A stretch of 64,000 nucleotides of DNA from Clostridia bacterium. Lineage in GTDB: Bacteria > Bacillota > Clostridia > Oscillospirales > Acutalibacteraceae. The notes under the pieces are model-generated. The model saw only the letters and a program-made list of their open reading frames with translations. It was not told the DNA's origin and searched no databases. This document shows positions 26,383 to 35,629 of this stretch, in pieces. A program made the position numbers and the translations under genes. The stretch lies in NCBI GenBank assembly GCA_017513245.1, contig JAFXGK010000003.1, positions 1 to 64,000 of the forward strand. The letters run 5' to 3'. How positions within the stretch are numbered: the first letter of the stretch is position 1; each line of letters begins with the position of its first letter.

Positions 26383-26763
26383 ATGAAGAAACTATCAGTT
26401 ATACTTTGTTTGTTATTAGTGCTGGGCCTTTTTGCAGGCTGCGGCGAGAAAGCGCCCGTAGTGCCCGCTCCCGGCAGTGACGTAAATAATACCGTAAGCA
26501 ATATCTCAAGCGACAGCGCTCCGATATCGAGCGAGCTGACTGTTTCCTCAGTCTCGCTCACCCGTGATGAAGCGATCAATATAGCCCTGCGCGAGGCAGG
26601 CGTTTCAAAGGATGCCGTGTACGACCTCGAGGCAGAACTCGAGCGTGACTTCGGAAAATCGGTTTGGGAAATCGATTTCGAAAGCGGAAACAAGGAATAT
26701 TCCTTCGATATCGATGCCGTGAGCGGAGAGGTTATACTCCGCGATATTGAGCGCAGAGACTAA
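26383..26763 (+). CDS. Lipoprotein with a PepSY-like domain
   Basis: A 126-residue precursor. Signal and lipobox LFAGC (Cys20) predict lipid anchoring to the membrane's outer face; a Ser/Val/Pro-rich linker (about 25-60) leads to a single PepSY-like domain (LTRDEAINIALREAG ... VWEIDFESGNKEYSFDIDAVSGEV). PepSY domains are seen in inhibitors of peptidases. It lies 49 bases after rubrerythrin and before the terminator, so it may be co-transcribed with perR, though a functional link is unclear. Confidence 0.85.
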   Translation: MKKLSVILCLLLVLGLFAGCGEKAPVVPAPGSDVNNTVSNISSDSAPISSELTVSSVSLTRDEAINIALREAGVSKDAVYDLEAELERDFGKSVWEIDFESGNKEYSFDIDAVSGEVILRDIERRD

Positions 26764-26774
26764 AAAAATTATAG

Positions 26775-26806
26775 CTCCCGTACGCCGGTCGTACGGGAGT
26801 TTTTTT
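26775..26806 (+). terminator. Terminator after the perR operon
   Basis: CTCCCGTACG pairs with CGTACGGGAG around CCGGT, followed by seven T residues. Confidence 0.95.
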
Positions 26807-26818
26807 CTGTCTTTAAAG

Positions 26819-26847
26819 TTGACATAGCATTTTTGATATAGTATTAT
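26819..26847 (+). promoter_or_regulatory. Promoter of the GH78 gene
   Basis: TTGACA (26819-26824), 17 bp, TATTAT (26842-26847), with a GGAGG ribosome site at about 26870 before the ATG at 26881. Confidence 0.85.
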
Positions 26848-26880
26848 ATCGGTAGAAATGTCCCCCTTTGGAGGTATGCT

Positions 26881-29520
26881 ATGTCTTATACAGTTGAAAT
26901 CAAAAATAATTGGCTTGCAAAGCCGATTTGCGGAAGCGATAGTTTTTTAAAAGAATGCGAAAGCATCTCTCAAATTGAGGGTGCTTTTTGGATATGGCCG
27001 CTTTTTTCAAGCAGAGGCTTTTTGCGACGCGATTTTATAGTGGAGAGCGAAGTTTTAAGCGCAAAGGCCGAGTTTTTATGCGACAACGGCTTCGATATTT
27101 ATTTTGGCGAAGCTCTTTTGGCCGAGAACGTAGATTCTTTTTCCGCCGACGTAACCGAGCATATTAAAAAGGGCAATAACAGTGTTGCTCTCCGTGTTTT
27201 CCAAACAAACGATGAAACTCACTTTACATCGGCCGTTTGCGGCAAGATAACCATCGAAACCGAGAGCGGCGAGCAGGTTATTGTAACCGACGGAAACTTT
27301 AAAAATTTTCATCCGCTTTTTTCGAATAACGATCCCGAAGGCTGGCTTACCGAAAATCTTAAGGAAGCCTACCTGAACTGTAACGAAATTCATCCCAGGC
27401 TTAAAAGACGTTCGCTTTATATGCGAAAGGAGGTAAGCCTTTGCGGCGAGGTTGAGGATGCCGAGCTGTGTGTTTTCTCGCGCGGTGAGGCCGAAATGTA
27501 TATAAACGGTTGCCGTGTAGGCGATGAATTTTTCTCCCAAGGCATAAACGGGAAATACAACGAATACCACACTTTTTCTGTGACTCATATGCTTAAAAAC
27601 GGCCGCAACGTGATTGGCGCAATTACCGGTAACACGTGGCTTAACAGTGAGTCGCACAACGTAATTTATACCCATAAAAACGTTCTGTTAGCCGAGCTTA
27701 CCGTAAGGTATAAGGATGGCAGAACCGAGGTTATCGGCACCGATGGTTCGTGGAAGACTGCGCCCTCTCCCATTACCGATAATGACCTTCAGTTTGGCGA
27801 GCGTTATGATGCTCGACTTGAAAAAACCGGCTGGAGTACGGCGGATTTTTGCGATGACGACTGGCACTTTGCCGAAGAGTTACCGCTTGATATAAGCCGC
27901 CCCTACGCGCTGAGAAATTATCCGCCCGTACGCGTTACAAAGCTGCTTCCCGTTTTAAGCGAAACCGAAACCGAAGGTGGAATTTTATTCGATTTCGGCT
28001 TTAACAGCGCAGGTAAATATTCTCTTAAGCTTAAAAACACGAAGGCGGGTCAGCAGATTAAAATTTCGGTGTGCGAAATGCTTAAGGAAAACGGCGAGAT
28101 GATGCTGTTGCCATATAGCCCCGTTTGCAATTCGGACGATTTCTATAAGCCCGAGGGTCGCGCAAAGGCCGCAATCAGAAACTACGATTTATATATTTGC
28201 CGCGGCGACGAGCGCGAGGAATATATGCCTAGGTTCGCCTTCAACGGTTTCAGATATATTAAAATCGAGGGCGCAGATCGTGATCAGATAGAGGATATCA
28301 AGCTTGCGGTAATGCATAACGATATTGATTTCGGTTGGAAAATTGAAAGCAGCGACCCCTTCTTTAAAGAATTTGCGGAAATTACCGAGCGCACCATGCG
28401 CGGCAATATGTTTAACGGATTTATGGATTGCCCCACGAGAGAAAAGAATTTCTGGACGGGCGATATAGCCGTATTCTCAACAACGGCCTGCTATCTGGCT
28501 GACGTTGAAACGCTGCTTGGCCGTTGGACCGATGGCGGCCGAAAGCTTGGTCGCACAGCCTATGGCTGGGGCGACGAAATCTATTCGGTTTTGCTTGATC
28601 TTTACAGATTTTACGGCGATAAAAACCTGCTCGCAACTCGATACGGCGAGGTTTTAGACTTTACCCACAGCCGACTTTCGAAGGCTGACGGCGGTCTTCC
28701 GAACGGAAACGAATCGCCGTATAACGACCATTTGAATCCGTTTGGAAAAAATCTTCCCGCAGATTTCTTCTCATCGGCTTTTTACTGCTATAACCTTGCA
28801 TCCGTGGCCGAGATAGCCGAGATTTTAGGCGACGTGGCTACCGCCGAGCGACTGAATTCTTATTACACAAGCGCGGTTACACGATTTAACAGTAAATATT
28901 TCCTGCCGCAGGAGAACGATTACACTCCGCACCTGCAGAGCGGACTTGTGCTTCCGCTTTATTTCGGTCTTGTTCCGAAGGGAAAAGAGGCCGCAGTTGC
29001 CGAGACTCTTGCAAAATATATAAAGGAGCAGGGCTCGCTTACAACCGGCTACGTTGCAACACGATTTTTAATGCAGGTGTTGTGTGATTACGGTCAGTTT
29101 GAGGCTGCCCTCGATCTTCTTAAAAACGATAAGTTCCCCTCGTGGCGAAATCTTATAGCCGACGCTACAACCATTACCGAGCATTGGGATGGTATGGCAA
29201 AAAGCGGCTGCAGTAAGAACCACTTTGCGCTCGGCGCTCTTACCGGATGGATGTTTGAATATCTTGGCGGTATCAGGTATCGCGAATCGGCTCCCGGCTT
29301 CGAGACGGTGGTATTAAGGCCTGTATTTATAAAGGAAATAGGCGATTTTGCCTGCGAATATAATTCAAAACACGGCAAAATAAAAACCGCTTGGCGTGTA
29401 GAAAATAATACCGCCGTTTATGAATTTTCTGCTCAAACAGCGGTAACGCTTATATTGCCGAACGGCGACACAAAGCAATACGAAAACGGTGTCGGCCGTG
29501 TTGAGTTTGGCTTGAATTAG
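26881..29520 (+). CDS. Alpha-L-rhamnosidase, GH78 family
   Basis: An 879-residue cytosolic glycoside hydrolase (no signal peptide), removing terminal alpha-L-rhamnose. Layout: an N-terminal beta domain (about 1-170), the Bac_rhamnosid_N carbohydrate-binding region (about 175-350), a linker, the (alpha/alpha)6 barrel at about 480-800 with the signature MDCPTREKNFWTGD (about 515-528), and a C-terminal beta domain (about 805-879). In GH78 enzymes acidic residues in and around that signature act as acid and base. No rhamnose catabolism or transport genes adjoin, though an L-fucose isomerase is 29 kb on. Confidence 0.93.
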   Translation: MSYTVEIKNNWLAKPICGSDSFLKECESISQIEGAFWIWPLFSSRGFLRRDFIVESEVLSAKAEFLCDNGFDIYFGEALLAENVDSFSADVTEHIKKGNNSVALRVFQTNDETHFTSAVCGKITIETESGEQVIVTDGNFKNFHPLFSNNDPEGWLTENLKEAYLNCNEIHPRLKRRSLYMRKEVSLCGEVEDAELCVFSRGEAEMYINGCRVGDEFFSQGINGKYNEYHTFSVTHMLKNGRNVIGAITGNTWLNSESHNVIYTHKNVLLAELTVRYKDGRTEVIGTDGSWKTAPSPITDNDLQFGERYDARLEKTGWSTADFCDDDWHFAEELPLDISRPYALRNYPPVRVTKLLPVLSETETEGGILFDFGFNSAGKYSLKLKNTKAGQQIKISVCEMLKENGEMMLLPYSPVCNSDDFYKPEGRAKAAIRNYDLYICRGDEREEYMPRFAFNGFRYIKIEGADRDQIEDIKLAVMHNDIDFGWKIESSDPFFKEFAEITERTMRGNMFNGFMDCPTREKNFWTGDIAVFSTTACYLADVETLLGRWTDGGRKLGRTAYGWGDEIYSVLLDLYRFYGDKNLLATRYGEVLDFTHSRLSKADGGLPNGNESPYNDHLNPFGKNLPADFFSSAFYCYNLASVAEIAEILGDVATAERLNSYYTSAVTRFNSKYFLPQENDYTPHLQSGLVLPLYFGLVPKGKEAAVAETLAKYIKEQGSLTTGYVATRFLMQVLCDYGQFEAALDLLKNDKFPSWRNLIADATTITEHWDGMAKSGCSKNHFALGALTGWMFEYLGGIRYRESAPGFETVVLRPVFIKEIGDFACEYNSKHGKIKTAWRVENNTAVYEFSAQTAVTLILPNGDTKQYENGVGRVEFGLN

Positions 29521-29548
29521 CGGTATAAAAATTTTAGAAGGTGATTTT

Positions 29549-30211
29549 ATGCTAAGCAATGCAGAAAGAAAAAAGCAGCGTATGCAGAGCGCCGATTTTG
29601 ATAAGCTCTCGCTTCGCAGCTATAATTTGATTATAGGACTTGTAATTTTATACGGCTTTGTGCTCAACGCCATTATGGTGGCAACGCTGTCCGACTTTTT
29701 TATGAGCCTTGACTACCGTATATTGCTGATAGGCTATTTCGTGCTCGTAATAGCGGGTACCTTGCTTACTCGCTCGAGAAAGCCTTCTGTAAGCTTTATA
29801 GGCTATAACCTTGTCGTGGTGCCGATAGGCGCGCTGCTGAGCACCGCTGTTCCGTGGTACAGAACGAGTGATATCATCGCCGCAATTGTTGCAACCGGTG
29901 CCGTTGTTACCGTAATGATTGCAATATCCACAATGTATCCCAGAGTATTTTCCAAGCTGGGAATAGCACTTTTCGTAATGCTGGTGGTTGGCCTCATAGC
30001 CGAGCTGATTGCAATGTTTTTTGGCTACGGCGGTGACCTTTTTAACTGGCTGTTCGTGCTGCTCTTCTCGCTTTACATCGGCTACGACTGGTTCAAGGCG
30101 CAGTCCTATCCTCGAACACTCGATAACGCCGTTGATTCGGCGCTCGATATTTATCTTGACGTTATAAATATCTTTATCCGTCTGCTTTCTATCTTCAGCC
30201 GCGACGATTAA
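29549..30211 (+). CDS. Bax inhibitor-1-like (YccA/TMBIM) membrane protein
   Basis: A 220-residue protein with seven predicted membrane segments between residues 25 and 215 after a basic N-terminus. The C-terminal AVDSALDIYLDVINIFIRLLSI resembles the signature end of the Bax inhibitor-1/UPF0005 family, with acidic residues in the membrane. Bacterial members are proposed pH-dependent Ca2+ leak channels or chaperone-like proteins of FtsH. Twenty-eight bases after the GH78 gene and probably co-transcribed. Confidence 0.8.
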   Translation: MLSNAERKKQRMQSADFDKLSLRSYNLIIGLVILYGFVLNAIMVATLSDFFMSLDYRILLIGYFVLVIAGTLLTRSRKPSVSFIGYNLVVVPIGALLSTAVPWYRTSDIIAAIVATGAVVTVMIAISTMYPRVFSKLGIALFVMLVVGLIAELIAMFFGYGGDLFNWLFVLLFSLYIGYDWFKAQSYPRTLDNAVDSALDIYLDVINIFIRLLSIFSRDD

Positions 30212-30220
30212 GAAAAATAA

Positions 30221-30245
30221 AAACCACCCTGCGGGGTGGTTTTTT
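30221..30245 (+). terminator. Terminator after the GH78/Bax-inhibitor unit
   Basis: AAACCACCC pairs with GGGTGGTTT around TGCG, then T-run. Confidence 0.9.
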
Positions 30246-30297
30246 CTTTTAAAATACATATCTTTGTGGTAGAATAATAAAAAAGGAGTTGAACGCC

Positions 30298-30780
30298 GTG
30301 ATACGAGCCGCAAAAAAATCCGATATGCAAGAAATTCTCCGTGTCTATTCCATAGCGCGCGGGTTTATGGCGCAGTCGGGCAACGCTTCTCAGTGGGGAA
30401 ACACCTATCCTCCCGTGGAGACACTAAACGACGATATCGAAAAAAATCAGCTTTTCGTTATACTGAAAGACGGCCGCATTTGCGGAGCTTTTGTGTTTTT
30501 TGTTGGCGAGGAGCCAACCTATAAAAACGTATACGGCGGAGCCTTTAAAACCCAAAGCCCCTGCGGTATTATCCACCGTGTCGCAAGTGATAACACCTGC
30601 CGCGGTATGTTTGGACGGCTGCTCGACTTTTGTAAAAGCCGTGCGGAACAGTTCCGTATAGATACCCATAAGGACAACAAAGTAATGCAGCACGTTTTAG
30701 AAAAACACGGCTTTAGAGCCTGCGGCACCGTTTATATCGAAAACGGGGAAGAGCGAATAGCCTACGAACTTATAAAGTAA
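30298..30780 (+). CDS. GNAT family N-acetyltransferase
   Basis: A 160-residue acetyltransferase. IRAAKKSDMQEILRVY opens the fold, RIDTHKDNKVMQHVLEKHGFRACGTVYI closes it, and CRGMFGRLLDF holds the acetyl-CoA pyrophosphate loop, weakly conserved. The GTG at 30298 is chosen, 9 bases after GGAG; the TTG at 30289 abuts the ribosome site. Substrate unknown. First gene of a plus-strand run with the MFS, GDPD and PgeF genes. Confidence 0.88.
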   Translation: MIRAAKKSDMQEILRVYSIARGFMAQSGNASQWGNTYPPVETLNDDIEKNQLFVILKDGRICGAFVFFVGEEPTYKNVYGGAFKTQSPCGIIHRVASDNTCRGMFGRLLDFCKSRAEQFRIDTHKDNKVMQHVLEKHGFRACGTVYIENGEERIAYELIK

Positions 30781-30796
30781 TTAGCGGAGGAATAAA

Positions 30797-32092
30797 ATGA
30801 AATTAAACTATAAACAAACTGTGCTTATCGGCCTTTCATTTATGTCGATACTCGCATTTTCGCAGTTTTACGATCAGGTAATTCCCTTTGTGCTCGAGGC
30901 ACGCTTTAATTTGAGCACCTTTGCCGCCAACTCGATAATGGCGATAGATAACGTGCTTGCGGTGTTTATGCTGCCGCTTTTCGGCGCCATCTCCGACCGC
31001 ACCAATACTCGCCTCGGCAAACGAACCCCATATATCCTTTACGGCACCATTGCGGCCGTTATTTTGCTTATAGTTTTAGGCATTTTCGAAACCTTGCGTA
31101 ATTTCCTCGGCTTCTTCATAACCCTTATGCTTTTGCTTATTGCAATGGCAGTTTACCGTACTCCGTCGGTCGCCTATATGCCCGACGTTACGCCAAAGCC
31201 TTTACGCAGTAAGGCCAACGCAGTTATAAACCTCGTTGGCTACCTCGGCGGCATTTTCAGCACGATAGTAATGATGTTCCTGCTCAAAAGCGAAAAGGGG
31301 GCCGACGGCGCCTCGACCTACGCCGATGACCAGTCATTCCTGCCCGTATTTATTACGGTGGCGGTGTTTATGCTGGTGGTCGTGCTTATTATGGTACTCT
31401 CGGTTCGCGAAAACCGCCTGCCAAAAATCGTGGACGAACCCGAAGAAAACGCACCCACCGAAAAGAGAAAACTTCCTCGCCCCGTTTTTCGCAGTCTTAT
31501 TTTAATTTTAAGCTCGGTATTTCTGTGGTTTATGGCCTATAATGCCGTTACAACCGCATTTTCTCGCTACTGTGTAAACGTTTGGGGTACCGACCTCGGA
31601 ACCTCGTCGAGCTATCTTTTGGTGGCGACGGTAGCGGCCATAATTTCGTTTGTTCCGCTCGGTTTCGTATCAAGCGCGCTCGGCCGTAAGAAGACAATAC
31701 TCCTCGGCATCACCCTAATGACCGCCTGCTACGCCATTGCTATCCTCATCCGCCAGCAGACTCCCGTTATGTACGCTATATTCGGCCTTGTGGGCATCGG
31801 CTGGGCCGCCATAAACGTAAACTCATTCCCTATGGTTGTGGAGATGAGCAGCGGCAGCGACGTAGGCAAATACACCGGCTTTTACTACACCTTCTCGATG
31901 GCGGCACAGATAGCAACACCGCCGCTTTCGGGCTGGCTTATTGATAAACTCGGATTCGGGTATGATGTGCTGTTCCCGTATGCCGTGCTCTTTTCGGCGC
32001 TTTCGTTTGTTACAATGTGCTTCGTTCGTCACGGCGACAGCAAACCCGAAAAACGCAAATCCCTAATAGAAAATTTTGATACGGAGGATTAA
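30797..32092 (+). CDS. MFS transporter, SLC45/sugar:cation-like
   Basis: A 431-residue polytopic protein with twelve predicted membrane segments. The loop 2-3 motif GAISDRTNTRLGKRTPYILYG matches MFS transporters of the SLC45 and GPH-like groups, which often move disaccharides with protons; the central loop is at about residues 205-230. Spacing of 2 bases to the GDPD gene shows co-transcription. The substrate is not deducible. Confidence 0.85.
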   Translation: MKLNYKQTVLIGLSFMSILAFSQFYDQVIPFVLEARFNLSTFAANSIMAIDNVLAVFMLPLFGAISDRTNTRLGKRTPYILYGTIAAVILLIVLGIFETLRNFLGFFITLMLLLIAMAVYRTPSVAYMPDVTPKPLRSKANAVINLVGYLGGIFSTIVMMFLLKSEKGADGASTYADDQSFLPVFITVAVFMLVVVLIMVLSVRENRLPKIVDEPEENAPTEKRKLPRPVFRSLILILSSVFLWFMAYNAVTTAFSRYCVNVWGTDLGTSSSYLLVATVAAIISFVPLGFVSSALGRKKTILLGITLMTACYAIAILIRQQTPVMYAIFGLVGIGWAAINVNSFPMVVEMSSGSDVGKYTGFYYTFSMAAQIATPPLSGWLIDKLGFGYDVLFPYAVLFSALSFVTMCFVRHGDSKPEKRKSLIENFDTED

Positions 32093-32094
32093 TA

Positions 32095-32919
32095 ATGCTG
32101 GCTCTTTATATCGTCCTCGGCGTCATCGCGGCAGTAGCGCTCTTAATATTATTCCTCGTGTTTCCGGCTGTGCGCCGCCACCCCGACAGACGGCTCCTTT
32201 CGGGGCAGTACATAGCCCATCGCGGACTGCACGGCGTTGGTTTTGGCTACCCCGAAAATTCACTGCCTGCCTATCGCTTTGCAGCCGATAACGGGCTTAC
32301 GATTGAAATCGATATACACATCACCGCCGACGGCGAGGTTGTTGTTTTTCACGATGCAACCACTACCCGTATGTGTGGCGTTGACCGTAAAATCAGGGAT
32401 ATGACGCTTCTTGAAATCAAAGAACTTCGCCTTACAGACAGTGACGAGCAGATACCCACCCTTCGCGAGGTGCTCAGCGCCGTAAACGGCCGCGTTCCGT
32501 TGCTTATCGAGTTTAAAAGCACCTCGAACTCCACACCGCTTTGTATAGCCGCAAACGAGATACTAAAGGACTATAACGGTAAGTATTATATTCAGTCGTT
32601 TTATCCGCCCGTGCTTTCCTGGTACCGAAAAAACCGCCCCGATATCTGTCGCGGTCAGCTCACCACCGTCTTCGGCAATGAGGATCCGTGGTATTATAAA
32701 TTTGCGTCCTGCCTTTTTACCAACGTAATAGCAAGACCTGATTTTCTTTCCTTCGATATTCTTCATAAAAAATTCTTCTTTTACCGTCTTTGTAAATTGC
32801 TCGGCGCATTCCCCGTGGCCTGGACCTTTAAGAGTCAAAAAGCGGTAGACGCGGCGAAAAACGATGCCGAAACCTATATTTTCGAGGGCTTCTTGCCCGA
32901 AAGCGGTGAGGAAAAATGA
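32095..32919 (+). CDS. Glycerophosphodiester phosphodiesterase family protein
   Basis: A 274-residue protein with an N-terminal membrane anchor (about 1-25) and a GDPD TIM barrel. IAHRGLHG...GYPENSLPAYRFA (about 41-62), TIEIDIHITADGEVVVFHD (about 69-88) and LIEFKS hold the metal and catalytic residues (HR, E, D, H). The family hydrolyses glycerophosphodiesters, some on teichoic acid or lipids. The barrel looks complete though short at its end. It overlaps pgeF by 4 bases. Confidence 0.92.
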   Translation: MLALYIVLGVIAAVALLILFLVFPAVRRHPDRRLLSGQYIAHRGLHGVGFGYPENSLPAYRFAADNGLTIEIDIHITADGEVVVFHDATTTRMCGVDRKIRDMTLLEIKELRLTDSDEQIPTLREVLSAVNGRVPLLIEFKSTSNSTPLCIAANEILKDYNGKYYIQSFYPPVLSWYRKNRPDICRGQLTTVFGNEDPWYYKFASCLFTNVIARPDFLSFDILHKKFFFYRLCKLLGAFPVAWTFKSQKAVDAAKNDAETYIFEGFLPESGEEK

Positions 32920-33737
32920 TTGAGAGTAAAACTATGCGTGTGAACCGTAAAGGCGACCTTGTGTACCTTACCTTTCCGTTGTTTGAACGATATGGAGTGA
33001 AGCACGCCTTCACAACCCGCCACGGCGGTGTGAGCGAGGGCGATTGTGCCTCGTTTAATACCAGTTTTGATCGCGGTGAGCCGCGGGAAAACGTGCTTGA
33101 GAATTTAAGAATTCTATGCGATGCTATAGGAATAAACCGTGACAGCATAACCTACTCGAAGCAAACCCATACGAACAACGTCCGCGTAATAACGGCCGAC
33201 GATATCGGCAAAGGCGTTATAAAACCCGTTGATTATACCGATGTTGACGGCCTTATTTCGAATATTGCGGGCTCAGCACTGCTGACCCAGTATGCCGATT
33301 GCGTACCGCTCGCTTTTTACGATACGAAAAACAAAATAATCGCAACCTCACATGCGGGTTGGCGTGGCACCGTAAAGGAAATCGGCCGCGTGACGGTAGA
33401 GCGTATGAAGAGTGAATTCGGCAGCAATGCGGCCGATATAATAGCAGGTATAGGTCCTGCCGTCGGCAGCTGTTGCTACGAGGTTGACGACCCCGTGTAT
33501 ACCGAATTCTCAAAGATGGAGTATCTTGATATGGACGAGATATTCGTGAAAAAATCAAACGGCAAATATATGCTCGACCTTAAAAAGGCAAACAAGCTTA
33601 TTTTAATGAAAGCGGGTCTTCGGGAAGAGAATATCGATGTTGCCGACCTTTGCACCAACTGCCTTCACGAGCATCTGCACTCCCACCGATATACGGGCGG
33701 CAGGCGCGGCAACCTTGGAATGTTAATTGCTTTATAA
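32916..33737 (+). CDS. pgeF: Peptidoglycan editing factor PgeF (YlmD/YfiH, laccase-domain)
   Basis: A 273-residue member of the PgeF (DUF152) family. Metal-site residues are visible in QTHTNNV (His near 78), ADCVPLAFYD, ATSHAGWRGTVKEI and the C-terminal DLCTNC. In E. coli YfiH removes wrong amino acids from peptidoglycan precursors; other members were described as purine nucleosidases with phosphorylase activity. Last gene of the GNAT-MFS-GDPD-pgeF run. Confidence 0.93.
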   Translation: MIESKTMRVNRKGDLVYLTFPLFERYGVKHAFTTRHGGVSEGDCASFNTSFDRGEPRENVLENLRILCDAIGINRDSITYSKQTHTNNVRVITADDIGKGVIKPVDYTDVDGLISNIAGSALLTQYADCVPLAFYDTKNKIIATSHAGWRGTVKEIGRVTVERMKSEFGSNAADIIAGIGPAVGSCCYEVDDPVYTEFSKMEYLDMDEIFVKKSNGKYMLDLKKANKLILMKAGLREENIDVADLCTNCLHEHLHSHRYTGGRRGNLGMLIAL

Positions 33738-33742
33738 AAACA

Positions 33743-33771
33743 AAAACCTCGATGTATCACATCGAGGTTTT
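33743..33771. terminator. Bidirectional terminator, pgeF / capsule module
   Basis: AAAACCTCGATG pairs with CATCGAGGTTTT around TATCA; flanked by A and T tracts. Confidence 0.9.
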
Positions 33772-33775
33772 AATT

Positions 33776-35629
33776 TTATTCGTGTTTAAAGGTGGGAACC
33801 ATTTCTTTTAATACTTCGACTACGCTGTCGCCGTTATTCTGCGCGGCAACGTCGGAAATGCGAGCAATTTGCTGCTCAAACAACTTTTCATCAATCGAAA
33901 TCTGGTTTCCTATAAATATGCTCTTGTTATCGGTTGATTTAAGTCCCTCTTCGCTCATCAGCAGTTCCTCAAATAACTTTTCGCCGGGACGAAGTCCGAT
34001 AAATTTAATGGGCATTTCGTCATAGGGCTTGTAGCCGTAAAGTCGTATAAGGTTTTCTGCCAGAGTAGTTATTTTGAAAGGCTCGCCCATATCGAGAACA
34101 AATATCTCGCCGCCCTTTGCCATCGCACCGGCCTCAAGCACCAGCGATACGGCTTCGGGAATGGTCATAAAGTAGCGGATGATATCGGGGTGGGTAACCG
34201 TTACGGGGCCACCGTGTTCAATCTGCTTTACAAAAAGCGGAATAACCGAGCCGTTCGAGCCTAAAACGTTACCAAAGCGTACGGCAACGAATTCAGTACC
34301 CTTCGAACGCTGAGCCATGTACTGCATGGCCATCTCACAGCAACGTTTTGAAGCGCCCATAACGTTGGTGGGGTTAACCGCCTTGTCGGTTGAAATCAGC
34401 ACCATCTTTTCAACACCGAATTCTTCACAGAGGCGAGCAACGTTATATGTGCCTAAGACGTTGTTCTTAACCGCCTCCTCGGGGTTGGTTTCCATAAGCG
34501 GCACGTGCTTATGCGCGGCGGCGTGGAAAACAAGATCGGGCTTGTATTTTTCAAATAAGTGGTGCATCTTCGGGAAATCACGTACCGATGCAATCTCGGT
34601 CGAGATGATATCGCCGTGGCCCTTACTTATAAGCTCTTGCTGAATTTCATAGGCGTTGTTTTCATATATATCTACCATCAGAAGCTGCTTGATATCAGCC
34701 TTAATTACCTGACGGCAAATTTCCGAACCGATGGATCCGACGCCCGTAACTAAAACGGTTTTACCCTTAAGGAAGGGCAGGAAATCCGATTCGTCCATAT
34801 GTACTACGTTTCTGCCAAGCACGTCCTCAACGTTAATTGAGGTTATCTGCGGCAGGAATTTAACGTTAGAGGCCAAATCCCAAACCGAGGGAATAACCTT
34901 AACCTCACAGCCCGTTTGCGAGCATATGCGAAGGATGGTCTTCTTTCGGTCCTCCGGACAGGAGGGAATCGCAAAAAGGATAACCTTTATGCCGAATTTT
35001 CGGCAAAACTCGGGAATAAGGATGGTCGGTCCGAGAACCTTAACACCGTCGATATCCAGACCGGTGAGAGAATCGTTATCGTCAACGAAACCTACCGGTG
35101 TATAGTTAACGCTGTCGGACATTAAGATCTCACGTAAAACATTGGTTCCCGTGTAGCCCGCGCCGATAATCAGCGTAGGAGTAGTGGGCCTGCTTTTAAG
35201 CGAAACCACCTTCATTCTGTACTGTGCAATACTAAAAGCAATACGCGATAAAGCGATACAGCAAATAGCGAGCAGACAAAATACAACGTAGAATAATCTG
35301 TTATGGAAATCAGCAACGGTAACCTCGAGCACGATCATAGCACCGGTGCCCAGTAAAACACCGCCAACACAGCGTAAAAAGCCATAGGAGGACAGATGCT
35401 TTATCATGATTTTATAAACCCTGAAAATCAAAAGTCCCGCAAGGCAGAAGATTGCCGGCAGTATTGTACCGACGGGGCGAGATACGGTAGAAACGTGATA
35501 ATCCACTACCGACGATACTATAACGTGTGAAAACAGCGAAGCCGTAAAAAGCAAAAGAGCATCCAGTAAAAAGATAAGACCGATATGAAGATGCTTGATA
35601 TGCTTTAATAGCCGCATAATAAAGCGCAT
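33776..35629 (-). CDS. Polysaccharide biosynthesis nucleoside-diphosphate-sugar epimerase/dehydratase (CapD-like)
   Basis: A 617-residue membrane protein. Four N-terminal membrane helices (about residues 12-135) and a first Rossmann-like region (GAGYTGTNVLREI, about 153) precede the catalytic SDR domain (about 285-590) with VLVTGVGSIGSEICRQV, where valine replaces the usual second-position alanine/glycine of the NAD loop, and STDKAVNPTNVMGASKR at the active site. Members make UDP-sugar precursors such as UDP-QuiNAc-type keto sugars. Last gene of a four-gene unit; nothing else of a polysaccharide locus follows before the terminator. Confidence 0.92.
   Translation of the reverse strand: MRFIMRLLKHIKHLHIGLIFLLDALLLFTASLFSHVIVSSVVDYHVSTVSRPVGTILPAIFCLAGLLIFRVYKIMIKHLSSYGFLRCVGGVLLGTGAMIVLEVTVADFHNRLFYVVFCLLAICCIALSRIAFSIAQYRMKVVSLKSRPTTPTLIIGAGYTGTNVLREILMSDSVNYTPVGFVDDNDSLTGLDIDGVKVLGPTILIPEFCRKFGIKVILFAIPSCPEDRKKTILRICSQTGCEVKVIPSVWDLASNVKFLPQITSINVEDVLGRNVVHMDESDFLPFLKGKTVLVTGVGSIGSEICRQVIKADIKQLLMVDIYENNAYEIQQELISKGHGDIISTEIASVRDFPKMHHLFEKYKPDLVFHAAAHKHVPLMETNPEEAVKNNVLGTYNVARLCEEFGVEKMVLISTDKAVNPTNVMGASKRCCEMAMQYMAQRSKGTEFVAVRFGNVLGSNGSVIPLFVKQIEHGGPVTVTHPDIIRYFMTIPEAVSLVLEAGAMAKGGEIFVLDMGEPFKITTLAENLIRLYGYKPYDEMPIKFIGLRPGEKLFEELLMSEEGLKSTDNKSIFIGNQISIDEKLFEQQIARISDVAAQNNGDSVVEVLKEMVPTFKHE

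Noticed and set aside
29648-30313. A 221-codon minus-strand frame across the Bax-inhibitor-like gene
   Set aside because: It runs through the terminator and over a convincing membrane protein; no start signal.
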